From the NCBI RefSeq assembly GCF_026000375.1, contig NZ_AP026708.1, positions 1,242,501 through 1,306,500 of the forward strand: 64,000 nucleotides of DNA, written 5' to 3'. Below the pieces are notes generated by a model. The model ran no database searches. It was not told the DNA's origin and saw nothing but the letters and a program-made list of their open reading frames with translations. A program made the translations under genes and the position numbers. Source of the DNA: Pseudodesulfovibrio portus (GTDB lineage: Bacteria > Desulfobacterota > Desulfovibrionia > Desulfovibrionales > Desulfovibrionaceae). Shown here piece by piece: positions 37,018-46,612 of this stretch. Positions within the stretch are counted from its first letter, which is position 1. Each line of letters starts with the position of its first letter.

Positions 37018-38025
37018 ATGCGCACGACGACCATACTCACGACCGCCCTGCTCCTGGTCACGTTGTGGGCAATCCCCTCTTCCGCCGCCGCTGACCGGCC
37101 CGTGGTGCTGGTCGTCAACAGCTACCACGCGGGCTACCCGTGGGTCATGTCCCACAACGAGGCGTTGCGGCGGAACCTGTCGGATATCGCGGACCTGGTC
37201 TTCCATGACATGGACACCAAGCGCCTGAACCCGGCCCACCACCTGGACCGGGCGGCCCTGGCCCTGGACAAATACCGGGAGGTGCAGCCCGACCTGGTCA
37301 TCCTGGCCGATGACAACGCCCTGGCCTTCCTGGGCCCCGACATCACCCGCGCGGGCACGCCCGTGGTCTACCTCGGCATCAACGCCAACCCCCGCATCTA
37401 CGCCTGCGAAAACGACCTGCTCACCGGGGTGCTGGAACGCCCGCTGCTCAAACGCTCCATCATCTTCATCCACGACATTCTCGGCCCGTCCATGAACAAG
37501 TGCATGGTCCTGTTCGACAACGGGACCACGGCCAGGGTCACCATGGACACCATCTTCAAGGGAAACAACCGCATCATGGTGGGAACGGTTCAGACGGACA
37601 TCGTCCTGGCGACCACCATGGAACAATGGAAGCAGCACGTCCTGACCGCCGGGGAACTCGGCTACGGGGCCATCATCCTCGGCCTGTACCAGACCCTGAC
37701 GGACAACGAGGGCAAGCATGTGCCGGACGACGTCGTGGCCCGGTGGACCGGGGCCAACTCGCCTGTGCCCGTTTTCGCCTTCTGGGACTTCGCCGTGGGC
37801 AGGGACAAGGCCGTGGGAGGCCTCGTCCTGGCCGGTCGGCCGCAGGGCGAGGAGGCAGCCGGGCTGGCCCGGCGCATCCTGGACGGGGAGGACCCCAAGC
37901 AAATCCAGCCCGTGACCGCCGAACACGGCCGGTTCCTCTTCAGCCGATCCGGGCTCGAGCGGTGGCATATCGACCTGCCGCCCTCCCTGACGCAACCCGG
38001 CGAGGTCCTGGAATTCGTCGAATGA
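37018..38025 (+). CDS. Periplasmic ABC-type substrate-binding-like protein
   Basis: 335 residues with signal peptide MRTTTILTTALLLVTLWAIP (cleavage about SSAAA-DR). The two-lobed fold pattern (VVLVVNSYHAGYPWV, QPDLVILADDNALAFLG, TPVVYLGINANP, YGAIILGLYQTL, PVPVFAFWDFAVG) matches the ABC_sub_bind family. These domains often occur as N-terminal sensors of kinases; here the protein is free-standing. GGAGG is eight bases before ATG 37018. No transporter partner is adjacent. It converges on the BI-1 gene through a shared terminator. Confidence 0.78.
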   Translation: MRTTTILTTALLLVTLWAIPSSAAADRPVVLVVNSYHAGYPWVMSHNEALRRNLSDIADLVFHDMDTKRLNPAHHLDRAALALDKYREVQPDLVILADDNALAFLGPDITRAGTPVVYLGINANPRIYACENDLLTGVLERPLLKRSIIFIHDILGPSMNKCMVLFDNGTTARVTMDTIFKGNNRIMVGTVQTDIVLATTMEQWKQHVLTAGELGYGAIILGLYQTLTDNEGKHVPDDVVARWTGANSPVPVFAFWDFAVGRDKAVGGLVLAGRPQGEEAAGLARRILDGEDPKQIQPVTAEHGRFLFSRSGLERWHIDLPPSLTQPGEVLEFVE

Positions 38026-38036
38026 CCCGACCAGTA

Positions 38037-38071
38037 AAAAGGCCGCATCCGGTTATCGGATGCGGCCTTTT
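38037..38071. terminator. Bidirectional terminator
   Basis: Perfect 15-bp stem AAAAGGCCGCATCCG / CGGATGCGGCCTTTT with a GTTAT loop between convergent genes. Confidence 0.94.
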
Positions 38072-38091
38072 GCTTGTCGGTAAATCCAAAG

Positions 38092-38826
38092 CTACCTGCG
38101 GTCGCCCATGAGCCTGAGCAGCATCAGGAAGAGGTTGTAGAAGTCGAGGTACAGGGTCAACGCGCCCAGGATGGTGCCGCGCCGGATGGCCGCCGCGTCG
38201 TTCATGGGGACGTTTTCGCCCATGGTCTTGAGCTTCTGGGTATCGTAGGCGGTCAGGCCCAGGAAGATGATCACGCCGATGACCGAAATAGCGAACGACA
38301 TGGCCGAGCTTTGCAGGAAGAAGTTCACGATCATGGCGATGATGATGCCGATGAGTCCCATGAACAACAGACTGCCCCAGCCTGTCAGGTCCTTCTTGGT
38401 AATCATGCCGTAAATGGACATGGTGCCGAACATGCCTGCCGTGGTCAGGAACGTGGCGAACACCGAGGACTCGGTGTAGACCATGAGGATCGGGGCCAGG
38501 GAAAAGCCGGTCAGCCCGCTGAAGACCATGAACAGGGTCGTGGCCGTGGACGGATTCATGGTGGAAATTTTGAAGCTCAGGAAAAAGACCATGCCGAAGC
38601 TGGCGAAGAGCGCGATCATGGGCAGCATGGTGGGCTGCAGCAGGCCGGTTTCCGCATTGTAGGCGAAGGCCAGCCGGGACAGGGCCGGGACGTACAGGGT
38701 TGCATACGCCACCAGGGCGGTCAGGCCGAGGCCTGCACTCATCCAGCCGTACACGCCGCGCATGAAGGCGTTGACGAGTTCCGCTTTGGCCGCTTTGGCC
38801 TGAGGCATGCTGGGATACTGAGACAT
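38092..38826 (-). CDS. Bax inhibitor-1/YccA family membrane protein
   Basis: 244 residues with seven hydrophobic segments. After a polar N-terminus of about 30 residues come GVYGWMSAGLGLTALVAYAT, a long helical core and the C-terminal signature (IFLGLTAYDTQKLK, then LYLDFYNLFLMLLRLMG) containing the conserved Asp. The family forms pH-sensitive Ca2+ leak channels or modulates membrane proteases in bacteria. Inner-membrane. It is the most distal of a series of minus-strand membrane-protein genes, but gaps of more than 50 bases suggest separate transcripts. Confidence 0.92.
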   Translation of the reverse strand: MSQYPSMPQAKAAKAELVNAFMRGVYGWMSAGLGLTALVAYATLYVPALSRLAFAYNAETGLLQPTMLPMIALFASFGMVFFLSFKISTMNPSTATTLFMVFSGLTGFSLAPILMVYTESSVFATFLTTAGMFGTMSIYGMITKKDLTGWGSLLFMGLIGIIIAMIVNFFLQSSAMSFAISVIGVIIFLGLTAYDTQKLKTMGENVPMNDAAAIRRGTILGALTLYLDFYNLFLMLLRLMGDRR

Positions 38827-38958
38827 ATTTATTCCTCCGATTGGTTGTCCGATAAAAGCCGGTCCTTACCGGCGTCAACGTCTAGATAATCAGTCTTCCG
38901 CAAGCTGGCAAGGGGGTGCACGAGTTTGCACATCCCGCCGATGGACACGGGCCGGGGG

Positions 38959-39390
38959 CTAGCTCCTGACCCCGTGCAGCCGCTCGGCCTCTTCCACGCT
39001 GACCACGGTCAGGCCGATGGGCGCAAGCGTGATGGCCGCCAGCTTGAGGTGCTGCCACCCCCACGGGATGCCGATGATGGTGATGAAGCAGCCGAGCGCA
39101 GCCATGATGTGGCCCAGGCAGAGCCACCAGCCCGCGAACACGAACCAGAGGATGTTGCCGATGATGCCCCAGTCCGAGGTGCCTGCGTCCTTCTGGCCGG
39201 TGACCACGTCGCGGCGGACCAGGGTGCGCCCGAAGGGCATAAGGGCGAACCCGGCGATGACGAAGGCGCTGCGCGCCCAGGGGATCCCGATGATGGAAAT
39301 GAGCAGCAGGCAGCCCGACAAGAACCAGCCGAAGGCCATGAGCAGGCCGCCGATGATCCACCAGATCAGATTTCCTATCAGTGACAGCAT
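38959..39390 (-). CDS. YccF-family inner-membrane protein
   Basis: 143 residues. Two copies of the YccF unit are present: IGNLIWWIIGGLLMAFGWFL with IIGIPWARSAF, then IGNILWFVFAGWWLCLGH with IIGIPWGWQHLKLA. Each holds two hydrophobic helices. The function of the family is unknown. AAGGAG precedes ATG 39390. Neighbours upstream (YibE/F protein, alkaline phosphatase) lie on the same strand. Confidence 0.9.
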   Translation of the reverse strand: MLSLIGNLIWWIIGGLLMAFGWFLSGCLLLISIIGIPWARSAFVIAGFALMPFGRTLVRRDVVTGQKDAGTSDWGIIGNILWFVFAGWWLCLGHIMAALGCFITIIGIPWGWQHLKLAAITLAPIGLTVVSVEEAERLHGVRS

Positions 39391-39447
39391 GGAGGGCTCC
39401 TTGTGATTGAACGACCTGCCATGTGTTCGCCCATCCGGGCCTTTTCG

Positions 39448-40599
39448 TCAATGGTGAAGCGCGTCCGGGCGCACCTTCCGGCCGACCAGGAAAACACCGC
39501 CCACCACGGCCGTGAACGGGGCCACCGCGACCAGCCCGAAGCTGCCCACCAGCGTCTTGAGGACCTCGGCGGCCACGTAGATGAAATTGAAGGTGGACGT
39601 CAGCGGGATGCCCTGGGCCATGAAGGCCATGAGCAGGGTCACGTACCCGCCGGAATAGGCCAGCAGCAGCGTGGTGGTCATGGTCCCGACCACGGCCCGG
39701 CCCACGCGGATGCCGGACCAGACCGCCTCGGTCCTCGATATGCCCGGATTCTTGGCCACCACCTCGCCCATGCTCGCGGCCACGTCCATGGCCAGGTCCA
39801 TGACCGCGCCGGACGACGCCAGGAAAACCCCGGCCATGTAGATGCGGGTCAGGTTGAGGTGCCCGTACCCGGCGTAGAGCAATGTCTCGGCAAAGGGCAT
39901 GACCGCGCCGTGCACGTGGAACTCGCCCGTGAAATAGGCGGCCAGCGCGCAGCTCGACACCACGCCCAGGAACGCGCCGAGGAAGGCGGTCATGCCGGTG
40001 CGGTTGATCCCGGCCACCAGGAAGATGATCGCCGCCGACAGCAGGGCCACCACGCCGAGCGCCAGCCAGACCGGGTCCACCCCCTTGAGCAAAAGCGGCA
40101 CCAGCACCTTCCACAGGACCATGCCGGTGAAGGCGAAGGAGAGCAGCGCCTTGAACCCCGTCAGGCCGCCGAACAGGAGCAGCAGCCCGGCGAACAGCCC
40201 GAGCAGGAGCAGCTCGAGCCCCAGCCGGTAATGGGCCTGGGGATTGACGAAAAGCACTTCGCCGTCCGCGCCCACGGTGATGACCACGTAGGCCACGTCC
40301 CCCGGCTTGAACCGCTTGTCGCGATCCATTTGGCCCAGGAGCTGGTTGTGGGCGTCGAATTTCCGTCCCTCGAACGGGCCGTCCAGGATTCTCAGGGTCA
40401 CGGACTGCTCGCCGGTCAGGACCAGGCCGAGGTGGCGGATCCGGTCGTCGTCAACGGCCGTCACCTCGGCGGTGCAGCGGACAGCGTCCTCGCCGGAGTC
40501 CTTCTCGAACCCCGTGGGCACGAAGTAGAGGCCCGTCGCCAGGCAGGTGAAGACGACGATGAGCAGCCAGTCGCGGTAGTTCTTGCGGGATGAAGGCAT
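39448..40599 (-). CDS. YibE/F-family membrane protein
   Basis: 383 residues. An N-terminal membrane segment (about 10-28) is followed by a periplasmic domain (about 30-125) and about seven further helices. The core ASSGAVMDLAMDVAASMGEV and the FGGLTGFKALLSFAFTG segment are typical of YibE/F. These proteins are of unknown transport function. It lies 68 bases downstream of alkaline phosphatase on the same strand. Confidence 0.88.
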   Translation of the reverse strand: MPSSRKNYRDWLLIVVFTCLATGLYFVPTGFEKDSGEDAVRCTAEVTAVDDDRIRHLGLVLTGEQSVTLRILDGPFEGRKFDAHNQLLGQMDRDKRFKPGDVAYVVITVGADGEVLFVNPQAHYRLGLELLLLGLFAGLLLLFGGLTGFKALLSFAFTGMVLWKVLVPLLLKGVDPVWLALGVVALLSAAIIFLVAGINRTGMTAFLGAFLGVVSSCALAAYFTGEFHVHGAVMPFAETLLYAGYGHLNLTRIYMAGVFLASSGAVMDLAMDVAASMGEVVAKNPGISRTEAVWSGIRVGRAVVGTMTTTLLLAYSGGYVTLLMAFMAQGIPLTSTFNFIYVAAEVLKTLVGSFGLVAVAPFTAVVGGVFLVGRKVRPDALHH

Positions 40600-40667
40600 G
40601 GTATCCTTGAAAGAGATGCGGGCGGACCGGCGATACCGGCCCGCCCGTGGATATCGGGTATCCTCGG

Positions 40668-42128
40668 TTAGTTGGAGGCCAGGTGCTGGGGCTTGGGAGC
40701 GATGCCCATGATGGACATGATCTTGGTGGCGATGTCCTTGTTGTCGTAGCTGCCGTTGAACAGCTCCGCGCGCACGCCCATGGCCGAGGTGGAGACCGGC
40801 ACGCCGGTGTGCTTGTAGGAGGTCCAGCCCAGGCCCGCCTTGCCGTTGAGCAGGTGGGTGATGGTCACGGACAACGGGTCGTACTCGCCGTAGAGCAGGT
40901 ACTCGGCGCTGTTGACCTTCTCGCCGGCCATGGACCGGGCAAAGGCTTCTTCCAGGTCCTTCTGCTCGAAGTCGGCCAGGACCAGGGCGTCCTTCTTGGC
41001 GTCGCCTGCGAACTTGAGGCCAAAGTTTTTGGTGATGATCGGCTTCATGGCCGAGAAATCACCGCCCTTCTTCCTGAAGCCCGCCATGATTTCGTCGGTG
41101 AACTTCTGGAAGGAGACCTTCTGGTGGGACAGGATGTCGTAGTGGGAGCCGTATTTGGTGCCCGCGAAGCCTAGGGTCAGGCCGCCGCACTCGTGGTCGC
41201 CGGTGACCACGATGGCGGTGTCGTCGGGGTGCTTCTTGTAGAAGTCGATGGCCTTTTTCACGGCGTCGTCAAAGGCGATGGTGTTCAGGATGGACGCGGC
41301 CGCGTCGTTGGCGTGGCAGGCCCAGTCGATCTTGCCGCCCTCGACCATGAGAAAGAAGCCCTTGTCGTTGTCGAGCATCTCGATGGCCTTTTGCGTGAAC
41401 TCGGGCAGGGTGATGTCGTCGCCGGTCATGTCCATGGCATAGGGCAGGGCCTGGCCGTCCTGAAGCCACTTATTCCATGCCAGGACCTTGCCGTCACCGG
41501 GCTTCAGGGCCATGAAGGCCTTCCTGTCGGCGACCACCTTGTAGCCGTTGGCCCTGGCCTTTTCCACGGCGTCGCCCCTGGGCGCATCGGACTTCTTGCC
41601 CAGCGGGTCCACCAGGCCGCCGCCGGCAAAGAAATCGAACCCGGACTCGGCCAGGGCGTGCGCGATCTCGTGGTACATCTTGCGGGTCTTGACGTGGGCG
41701 TAAAAGGCCGCCGGGGTGGCGTGGTCGATGGACACGGACGAGACGATGCCGACCTTTTTGCCCTGCTCCCTGGCCATCTCGGCCACGGTCTTGACCGGCT
41801 TGAAGTCGGGGTCCACGCCGATGTAGTTGATGTTGGTCTTGATGCCGGACGCCAGGGCCGTGGCCGAGGCTGCGGAGCCGGTGATGAACCGGTCGTTGGC
41901 AAAGGTAGTGGTGATGCCCTGGGCGGGCATGGAGTCGATGGCCAGCTCCTTGCCCGTGTAGGCGCTGGTGGCGGCACGCTGGGGCAGCCCCATGCCGTCG
42001 CCGATGAACAGGAACACGTACTTGGCGGTTTTGGCCTCGGCGCGCTGAACCTGCCCGGTTGCCATGAACGCCACGGCAAGGAACAGCACAAGCGCACATT
42101 TCACGAAAGCTTTCTCAATCCTCAACAT
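40668..42128 (-). CDS. phoA: Alkaline phosphatase
   Basis: 486 residues with signal peptide (LVLFLAVAFMATGQVQRAEA). Metal and active-site motifs: FIGDGMG (Asp44), ITGSAASATAL with nucleophile Ser85, SIDHATPAAFYAHV, EGGKIDWACHANDAA and VTGDHECGG. It is a periplasmic phosphomonoesterase using two Zn and one Mg. The residue before the serine is Gly, where E. coli PhoA has Asp. GAGGAGG lies upstream. It would be expected under Pho control, but I could not make out a convincing Pho box in the upstream region. Confidence 0.93.
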   Translation of the reverse strand: MLRIEKAFVKCALVLFLAVAFMATGQVQRAEAKTAKYVFLFIGDGMGLPQRAATSAYTGKELAIDSMPAQGITTTFANDRFITGSAASATALASGIKTNINYIGVDPDFKPVKTVAEMAREQGKKVGIVSSVSIDHATPAAFYAHVKTRKMYHEIAHALAESGFDFFAGGGLVDPLGKKSDAPRGDAVEKARANGYKVVADRKAFMALKPGDGKVLAWNKWLQDGQALPYAMDMTGDDITLPEFTQKAIEMLDNDKGFFLMVEGGKIDWACHANDAAASILNTIAFDDAVKKAIDFYKKHPDDTAIVVTGDHECGGLTLGFAGTKYGSHYDILSHQKVSFQKFTDEIMAGFRKKGGDFSAMKPIITKNFGLKFAGDAKKDALVLADFEQKDLEEAFARSMAGEKVNSAEYLLYGEYDPLSVTITHLLNGKAGLGWTSYKHTGVPVSTSAMGVRAELFNGSYDNKDIATKIMSIMGIAPKPQHLASN

Positions 42129-42434
42129 TATTCGGCCTCCTCAGGTCGCATGATTATTCGATGAAATCATAGCTACCCCCGGAAGGTTACGAACAGGCGG
42201 TGGAACGTGAAAGCCGCGTGTCCCACATATGACGAATGGGTCACATATTGCCGGGGCCGCCATGCCCGGCCGGGGGCGGATGCCGTCGCCCCGGACCGTC
42301 GCCGCCCGGTTTTTTGGTGAATACCCCTTGTTTTTCATTTCCGATGATTCTACATAGCCCCATATTTCGTGTTACTATTTTAGTATTTTTATGCATCGGT
42401 ACAATACTCCGCAAACAGTCGGGAGCTGACAGCA
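42129..42434. other. Divergent promoter region, phoA / methyltransferase
   Basis: 306 bases without a gene. The half next to the methyltransferase is AT-rich and holds a small palindrome TACTATTTTAGTA (42373-42385) and a TACAAT hexamer (42400-42405) that could be a -10. The phoA-proximal half shows no clear motif. Confidence 0.45.
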
Positions 42435-43211
42435 ATGGAAACGGAAACTTCACAGGGATCGAAGAAAAAGGACTTCTGGGACAGAAAGGCCCGGACCTTC
42501 CCCCGCTTCGAAGAGGGGGAAGACACCTACGAGGCGGGCATGCTGAACAGGATACGGGAGCACGGGGTGGACTTTCGCGACGCCACCGTGCTGGACGTGG
42601 GTTGCGGCAGCGGCATGTACACCATCCGCCTGGCCCGCGAGGCGAAACAGGTCACGGCCGTGGACATCTCGGACACCATGCTCGACATCCTCAGGCAGGA
42701 CGCCGAGGAACAGGGGCTTGGCAACATCGACTACGTACGCTCCGAGTGGATGGATTTCGACTCCGACGCCACCTTTGACATCGTGTTCTGCTCCATGACT
42801 CCGGCCATCCAGGACGACGAGTCCCGGTTCAAGCTCCTGAGCCACGCGGGCCGCTGGACCGTGTTCATGGGGTTCGACGGCGTCATGAACTCCGACATCA
42901 TGACCGGCCTGTACGCCCACTACGGGGTCACCCCCAGGAAATTCGTCAACGGCACCGAGATGCGCCACTGGCTGGACAGCCACGCCATCCCCTACACCCG
43001 CTACCCCATCGAGGGCACCTGGGTGACCCCCAAGAACCTGGAGATGCGGATGGACGGTGCCGCGACCTTCCTTTCCCAATACGGCGTCACCGCCGACCAG
43101 GACCACCTCGAACGGTACATGGCGCGATTCGAGGAGGAACCCGGCGTGTACGTCGAACACACGGATTACAAGATAGACCTGCTGATCTGGGAGAACCGGG
43201 CCGATGCTTGA
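42435..43211 (+). CDS. Class I SAM-dependent methyltransferase
   Basis: 258 residues, cytoplasmic. The SAM-binding motif I is VLDVGCGSGMYTIRLA, motif II VTAVDISDTML, and motif III/IV the FDIVFCSMTPAI segment (about 115-125). The N-terminal KKDFWDRKARTFPRFEEGED resembles small-molecule methyltransferases of the UbiE type. The acceptor is unknown. GGGAG is nine bases upstream of ATG 42435. Single-gene transcript with a hairpin terminator. Confidence 0.9.
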   Translation: METETSQGSKKKDFWDRKARTFPRFEEGEDTYEAGMLNRIREHGVDFRDATVLDVGCGSGMYTIRLAREAKQVTAVDISDTMLDILRQDAEEQGLGNIDYVRSEWMDFDSDATFDIVFCSMTPAIQDDESRFKLLSHAGRWTVFMGFDGVMNSDIMTGLYAHYGVTPRKFVNGTEMRHWLDSHAIPYTRYPIEGTWVTPKNLEMRMDGAATFLSQYGVTADQDHLERYMARFEEEPGVYVEHTDYKIDLLIWENRADA

Positions 43212-43243
43212 GCGGTCGAAAGCCGCAGCCTCAAAAACGAGAA

Positions 43244-43270
43244 AGGCCTCCTTGCGGAGGCCTGGATTTT
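43244..43270 (+). terminator. Terminator hairpin of the methyltransferase gene
   Basis: Stem AGGCCTCC / GGAGGCCT with TTGC loop; the T-run (GGATTTTC) starts three bases late. Confidence 0.75.
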
Positions 43271-43535
43271 CTCGGTGCAAATAAAAGGAAGATGCTTTCT
43301 ATAGAGCACCTTCCGTGCCAACCGATCGGACGATTTGCATTTAATTATTTTATACTGCTATTTCAAATCGTTGGAATAGCAATTTCCACCCTGCGCCCGT
43401 ATGCCCATAGAGCCCGGACGGTTCAACTTTTTATACTTTTCCCGGAACCCCGGCCACAGGGGCCAAATTCTTTGACCAAGACATGGACGCAGGATGCCCC
43501 CCCTCTACAACGCCGTGAGGCTTGCAAAAGAGGGT
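43271..43535. other. Intergenic region without recognisable content
   Basis: AT-richer stretch between convergent genes (methyltransferase and antiporter). I see no conserved hairpin with a T-run, repeat or credible reading frame. Confidence 0.4.
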
Positions 43536-44465
43536 CTATCCCATGAAGTCGTTCGCCCAGCGGACCAGATTGATCCCGATGAGCAGGGCGCCTTCCCAGC
43601 GGCTGACCTTCCAGCCCGTGCGCAGGAAGATGAGGACGAGAAAGACCATCCCGACCAGCGCGATCAGACCCGAAGAGGCGGCCTCGGACACGGGCAGCGG
43701 CTTGAGCAGGCAGGTCAGGCCGAGCACGCCCGCGAAGTTGAAGAAGTCCGAACCGATGAGATTGCCGAGAAGCATCTCGTTCTTGCCCTTGATGGACGCG
43801 GCCAGGCAGGTGACCAGTTCGGGCAGGGAGGTGCCCGCAGCCACGATGGTCACGCCGATGACCCAGGAGGACACGCCGAGGGTCGAGGCGATGGACGTGG
43901 CGGCCGTGACCATTAGGTGCCCGCCTGCGGTAATGGCCGCGAACCCGCCCACGAGCAGCGCACCGTCCATCCAGGACGCGACCCTGTCCCCGATCTCCTC
44001 CAGTTCGCCGTCGCCCACGTTCTCGCGCTTGACGCCGAGGTAGACCAGGTAGCCTGTGAGCAGCACCAGGAGGCAGCCGCCGAACACCCGGCCCAGTTCG
44101 CCGGTGAAGGACACGGCCAGGATGCCCGCCGTGGTCAGGAACAGGAGCAGCCCGTCGCGGTAGACGATGGTCCGGTTGGAGACAAGCGGCTTGATCAGGG
44201 CCATGAGCCCGAGGATGAAGCCGAGATTGAATATGTTGGACCCGACCACGTTGGACAGGGAGATGTCGTTATGCCCCCGGAGCGCGGCGTCCACCGTGAC
44301 CAGGAACTCGGGAGCCGAGGTGCCCAGGGCCACGATGGTCAGGCCGATGACCAGCTCGGACACGTTGAATTTCCGGGCGATGAGCGCCGCCGAGGTCACG
44401 ATCCAGTTGGCCCCGAACCAGAGCAGCAGGGCGGACGCGCAAAAAATCAGGATATCAAGAAACAT
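43536..44465 (-). CDS. Calcium/sodium antiporter, CaCA family
   Basis: 309 residues, ten hydrophobic helices in two inverted halves. The alpha repeats are visible: VALGTSAPEFLVTVDAALRG with SNVVGSNIFNLG in the first half, and VAAGTSLPELVTCLAASIKG with GNLIGSDFFNFAG in the second. The Glu residues within them coordinate the exchanged cation. It is YrbG-like and located in the inner membrane. The upstream thiolation-type gene ends 36 bases away on the same strand, so co-transcription is likely. Confidence 0.95.
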   Translation of the reverse strand: MFLDILIFCASALLLWFGANWIVTSAALIARKFNVSELVIGLTIVALGTSAPEFLVTVDAALRGHNDISLSNVVGSNIFNLGFILGLMALIKPLVSNRTIVYRDGLLLFLTTAGILAVSFTGELGRVFGGCLLVLLTGYLVYLGVKRENVGDGELEEIGDRVASWMDGALLVGGFAAITAGGHLMVTAATSIASTLGVSSWVIGVTIVAAGTSLPELVTCLAASIKGKNEMLLGNLIGSDFFNFAGVLGLTCLLKPLPVSEAASSGLIALVGMVFLVLIFLRTGWKVSRWEGALLIGINLVRWANDFMG

Positions 44466-44501
44466 GGGTACTCCTTACGTCAAGGGCAGGGCGGGCACAA
44501 C

Positions 44502-45569
44502 CTAGGCGTCGGCGGCGGCGCGCGCCTTCTTCCACTCGGATACGATGGCCGGTTTCGGTTCGGCCCAGGGAAGCGCGGTGTCGCGGGACGGGACGACCTC
44601 CACGGTCTCCACGGCGTCGCCCCTGCGCACGGCGACCTTGACCGTGACGCCCGTCGACTCGAAGTGCTTGCGCGCCTTGCCCGAATAGGAAGCGATCAAA
44701 CCGGCGGCGTCCATGACGGCCTCGGGGGACCAGTCGCCGTCCACCGGACGGGCAACGGCCAGGGGACCGGGAAAATCGACCAGCTTGAGCACGTAGTCGC
44801 CGGGTTCCGCGCAGGCCGCGATCCGGTCGTTGTCCGCAGCGGTCCGGCCAAAGGTCAGCCAGTGGGCCCCGGCCCACAGCTGGCGGCCCGAACGGGCCAG
44901 GGAGAAATCGTTTGGCGTCGGCACGGGCCGATGGGTGAGCAGCTTGACGAACCGGGCCGCGCCCTGGGCCTCGGTCAGGCAGCAGCCGCCCGCCGGGGTG
45001 GGCACCTCGGTGAACCCGTAGTGCTCGGCCAGGGCCATCTGGGGCTTTCGACCGCGCCCGGACCAGTCGTGCAGCCTGTCGCGGTCCACCAGCCCGGATT
45101 CCTCCATGGGCGTGACCGGCTGGAGCTTGGCGCACAGGGGCCGGAGCAGCAGATCGCGCACCACGGCCCGCTTGGTGATCAGGTTGAGGGTGTCCTCGCG
45201 CTGGCTCATGGGCCGCTGGCCCACCACCTCGCCGGAGATGAGAAATTTCGCGCCGTATTCGGGCAGAAGGCCCACGGCATGGGAGAGCATGGTGATCTTG
45301 CAGTCGATGCACGGGTTGAGCCACTTGCCGTACCCCTGGGACGGGTCGAGCAGCATGTCCACGTACTTCTGCCGGATGTCCACGGCCGTGACCTCGACGC
45401 CGTAGAGTTCCCGCCACCTGTCGAATTCCGGCTCCTTGCCGAAAAAGGGCGTGACAAAATGCAGCCCCAGGACCTTCAATCCCTGGTCCATAACCGTGCG
45501 CATGGCCAGGATGGAGTCCAGGCCGCCGGACAAGAGCGCCAGCGCGTCGTATGTTTTTCTTTCCGCCAT
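44502..45569 (-). CDS. tRNA thiouridylase-like (MnmA/ThiI-type PP-loop) protein
   Basis: 355 residues. The N-terminal PP-loop pyrophosphatase motif LLSGGLDSILAM binds ATP and adenylates a substrate uridine or similar. Cysteines in NPCIDCKI and GGCCLTEAQG are placed like the catalytic pair of thiolating enzymes. SGEVVGQRPMSQ matches a family of MnmA-like proteins in delta-proteobacteria that are annotated as tRNA modification enzymes. The C-terminal 130 residues are a separate domain. The exact nucleoside is unknown. Cytoplasmic; first gene of a pair with the antiporter. Confidence 0.8.
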   Translation of the reverse strand: MAERKTYDALALLSGGLDSILAMRTVMDQGLKVLGLHFVTPFFGKEPEFDRWRELYGVEVTAVDIRQKYVDMLLDPSQGYGKWLNPCIDCKITMLSHAVGLLPEYGAKFLISGEVVGQRPMSQREDTLNLITKRAVVRDLLLRPLCAKLQPVTPMEESGLVDRDRLHDWSGRGRKPQMALAEHYGFTEVPTPAGGCCLTEAQGAARFVKLLTHRPVPTPNDFSLARSGRQLWAGAHWLTFGRTAADNDRIAACAEPGDYVLKLVDFPGPLAVARPVDGDWSPEAVMDAAGLIASYSGKARKHFESTGVTVKVAVRRGDAVETVEVVPSRDTALPWAEPKPAIVSEWKKARAAADA

Positions 45570-45620
45570 GGGAGGGTCAATTAAGGGAGATCGGTGCTTA
45601 GGGCAAGCCTTATGCCCGGA

Positions 45621-46430
45621 TCAGCCGCCCTGCCAAGGCGGCAACGCCCTCAAAACGGAATTGAAGCGTTTCAGGAATTCATCCGCAGAAAGCCCCTTGT
45701 CCTCGAAATATTTGCGGGATATGGGCGCGCCGAAAGGCCTCTCCGCTCCGATGACCTTGGGACAGGGATAGATATCGTCAAATTCCGGCGCGTGCCGGTT
45801 CTTGAGGAAACGGCCCACGTTCACGTCGCTGATGAACATGTCGATGCGCCCTGCGGCCGCCATCTGGAAATGCGTCAATTCGGGACTCTTGCCCCCTGAA
45901 GAATCCAGGGTGAACGCCCCGGACGCCACGGCCTCGTCCCACTTCGCCCCGTAGGAATACCCCAGGCCGACCCCGATCCGAAGCCCGGCCAGGTCTTGGT
46001 AGTCCCGCCAGCAGGAAGACATGTCGCTGCCTTTCTTCCACATCACGGTGGTGATGTGGAAGACCGGGTCGGAATACTGCATGTACGCCCGCCGCTCTTC
46101 GCTGGTGGCGCAGGGGAGCATGATCGCCATATGCCCGTCCTGCATGTTCGCCAGACAGCGCTTGAACGGCATGAGTACCATCTTGGGCGTATACCCCATG
46201 GCCGCGAGCGCCCTTTTGACGGTCTCCACGGCCCGGCCCTGAAGTTCGCCCGAATCGTCGACGTACGCAAAAGGCGGGAACACCCACGCCGCCACTTCGA
46301 GAGTCGGCCCCTGAGCCCTAACCGGGACAACGCACAACCACGCGGCGACCGCTGCAAGCACCGCCGCCTTCGCACCCCGGGACATCCTGTCCGACAACGC
46401 CTTCATCAGCTTACAGAAATTCATGCTCAA
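45621..46430 (-). CDS. Periplasmic substrate-binding protein, PBP type 2
   Basis: 269 residues. A basic N-terminus and the hydrophobic segment AAVLAAVAAWLCVVPVRA form a signal peptide. The body has the usual family 3 layout: LEVAAWVFPPFAYVDDSGEL, RAVETVKRALAAMG, LAGLRIGVGLGYSYG and the hinge region RIDMFISDVN. No lipobox, permease or ATPase is nearby. It could serve as a receptor for polar compounds or a sensor component. The start is the first of several Met codons and not certain. Confidence 0.78.
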   Translation of the reverse strand: MSMNFCKLMKALSDRMSRGAKAAVLAAVAAWLCVVPVRAQGPTLEVAAWVFPPFAYVDDSGELQGRAVETVKRALAAMGYTPKMVLMPFKRCLANMQDGHMAIMLPCATSEERRAYMQYSDPVFHITTVMWKKGSDMSSCWRDYQDLAGLRIGVGLGYSYGAKWDEAVASGAFTLDSSGGKSPELTHFQMAAAGRIDMFISDVNVGRFLKNRHAPEFDDIYPCPKVIGAERPFGAPISRKYFEDKGLSADEFLKRFNSVLRALPPWQGG

Positions 46431-46612
46431 TCATATATTGAATTGCGGCGTCCCGGTCAATCCGAAGTCCCGAGGGGGGGCCGTCGTCACCCGCCCCCCC
46501 CTGCGCAGGAGCCCGAATTCACAGGCGTCCTGCATTGAACCTAAAAGTAATTTTGTGCTATCATCCGACCGATCCCGAATCGAACCCGAACCAGCCCACC
46601 GCAGGAGCCGCC

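Noticed and set aside
42129-42434. A Pho box upstream of alkaline phosphatase
   Set aside because: Only loose matches to CTGTCAT-type half-sites were seen; spacing was wrong.
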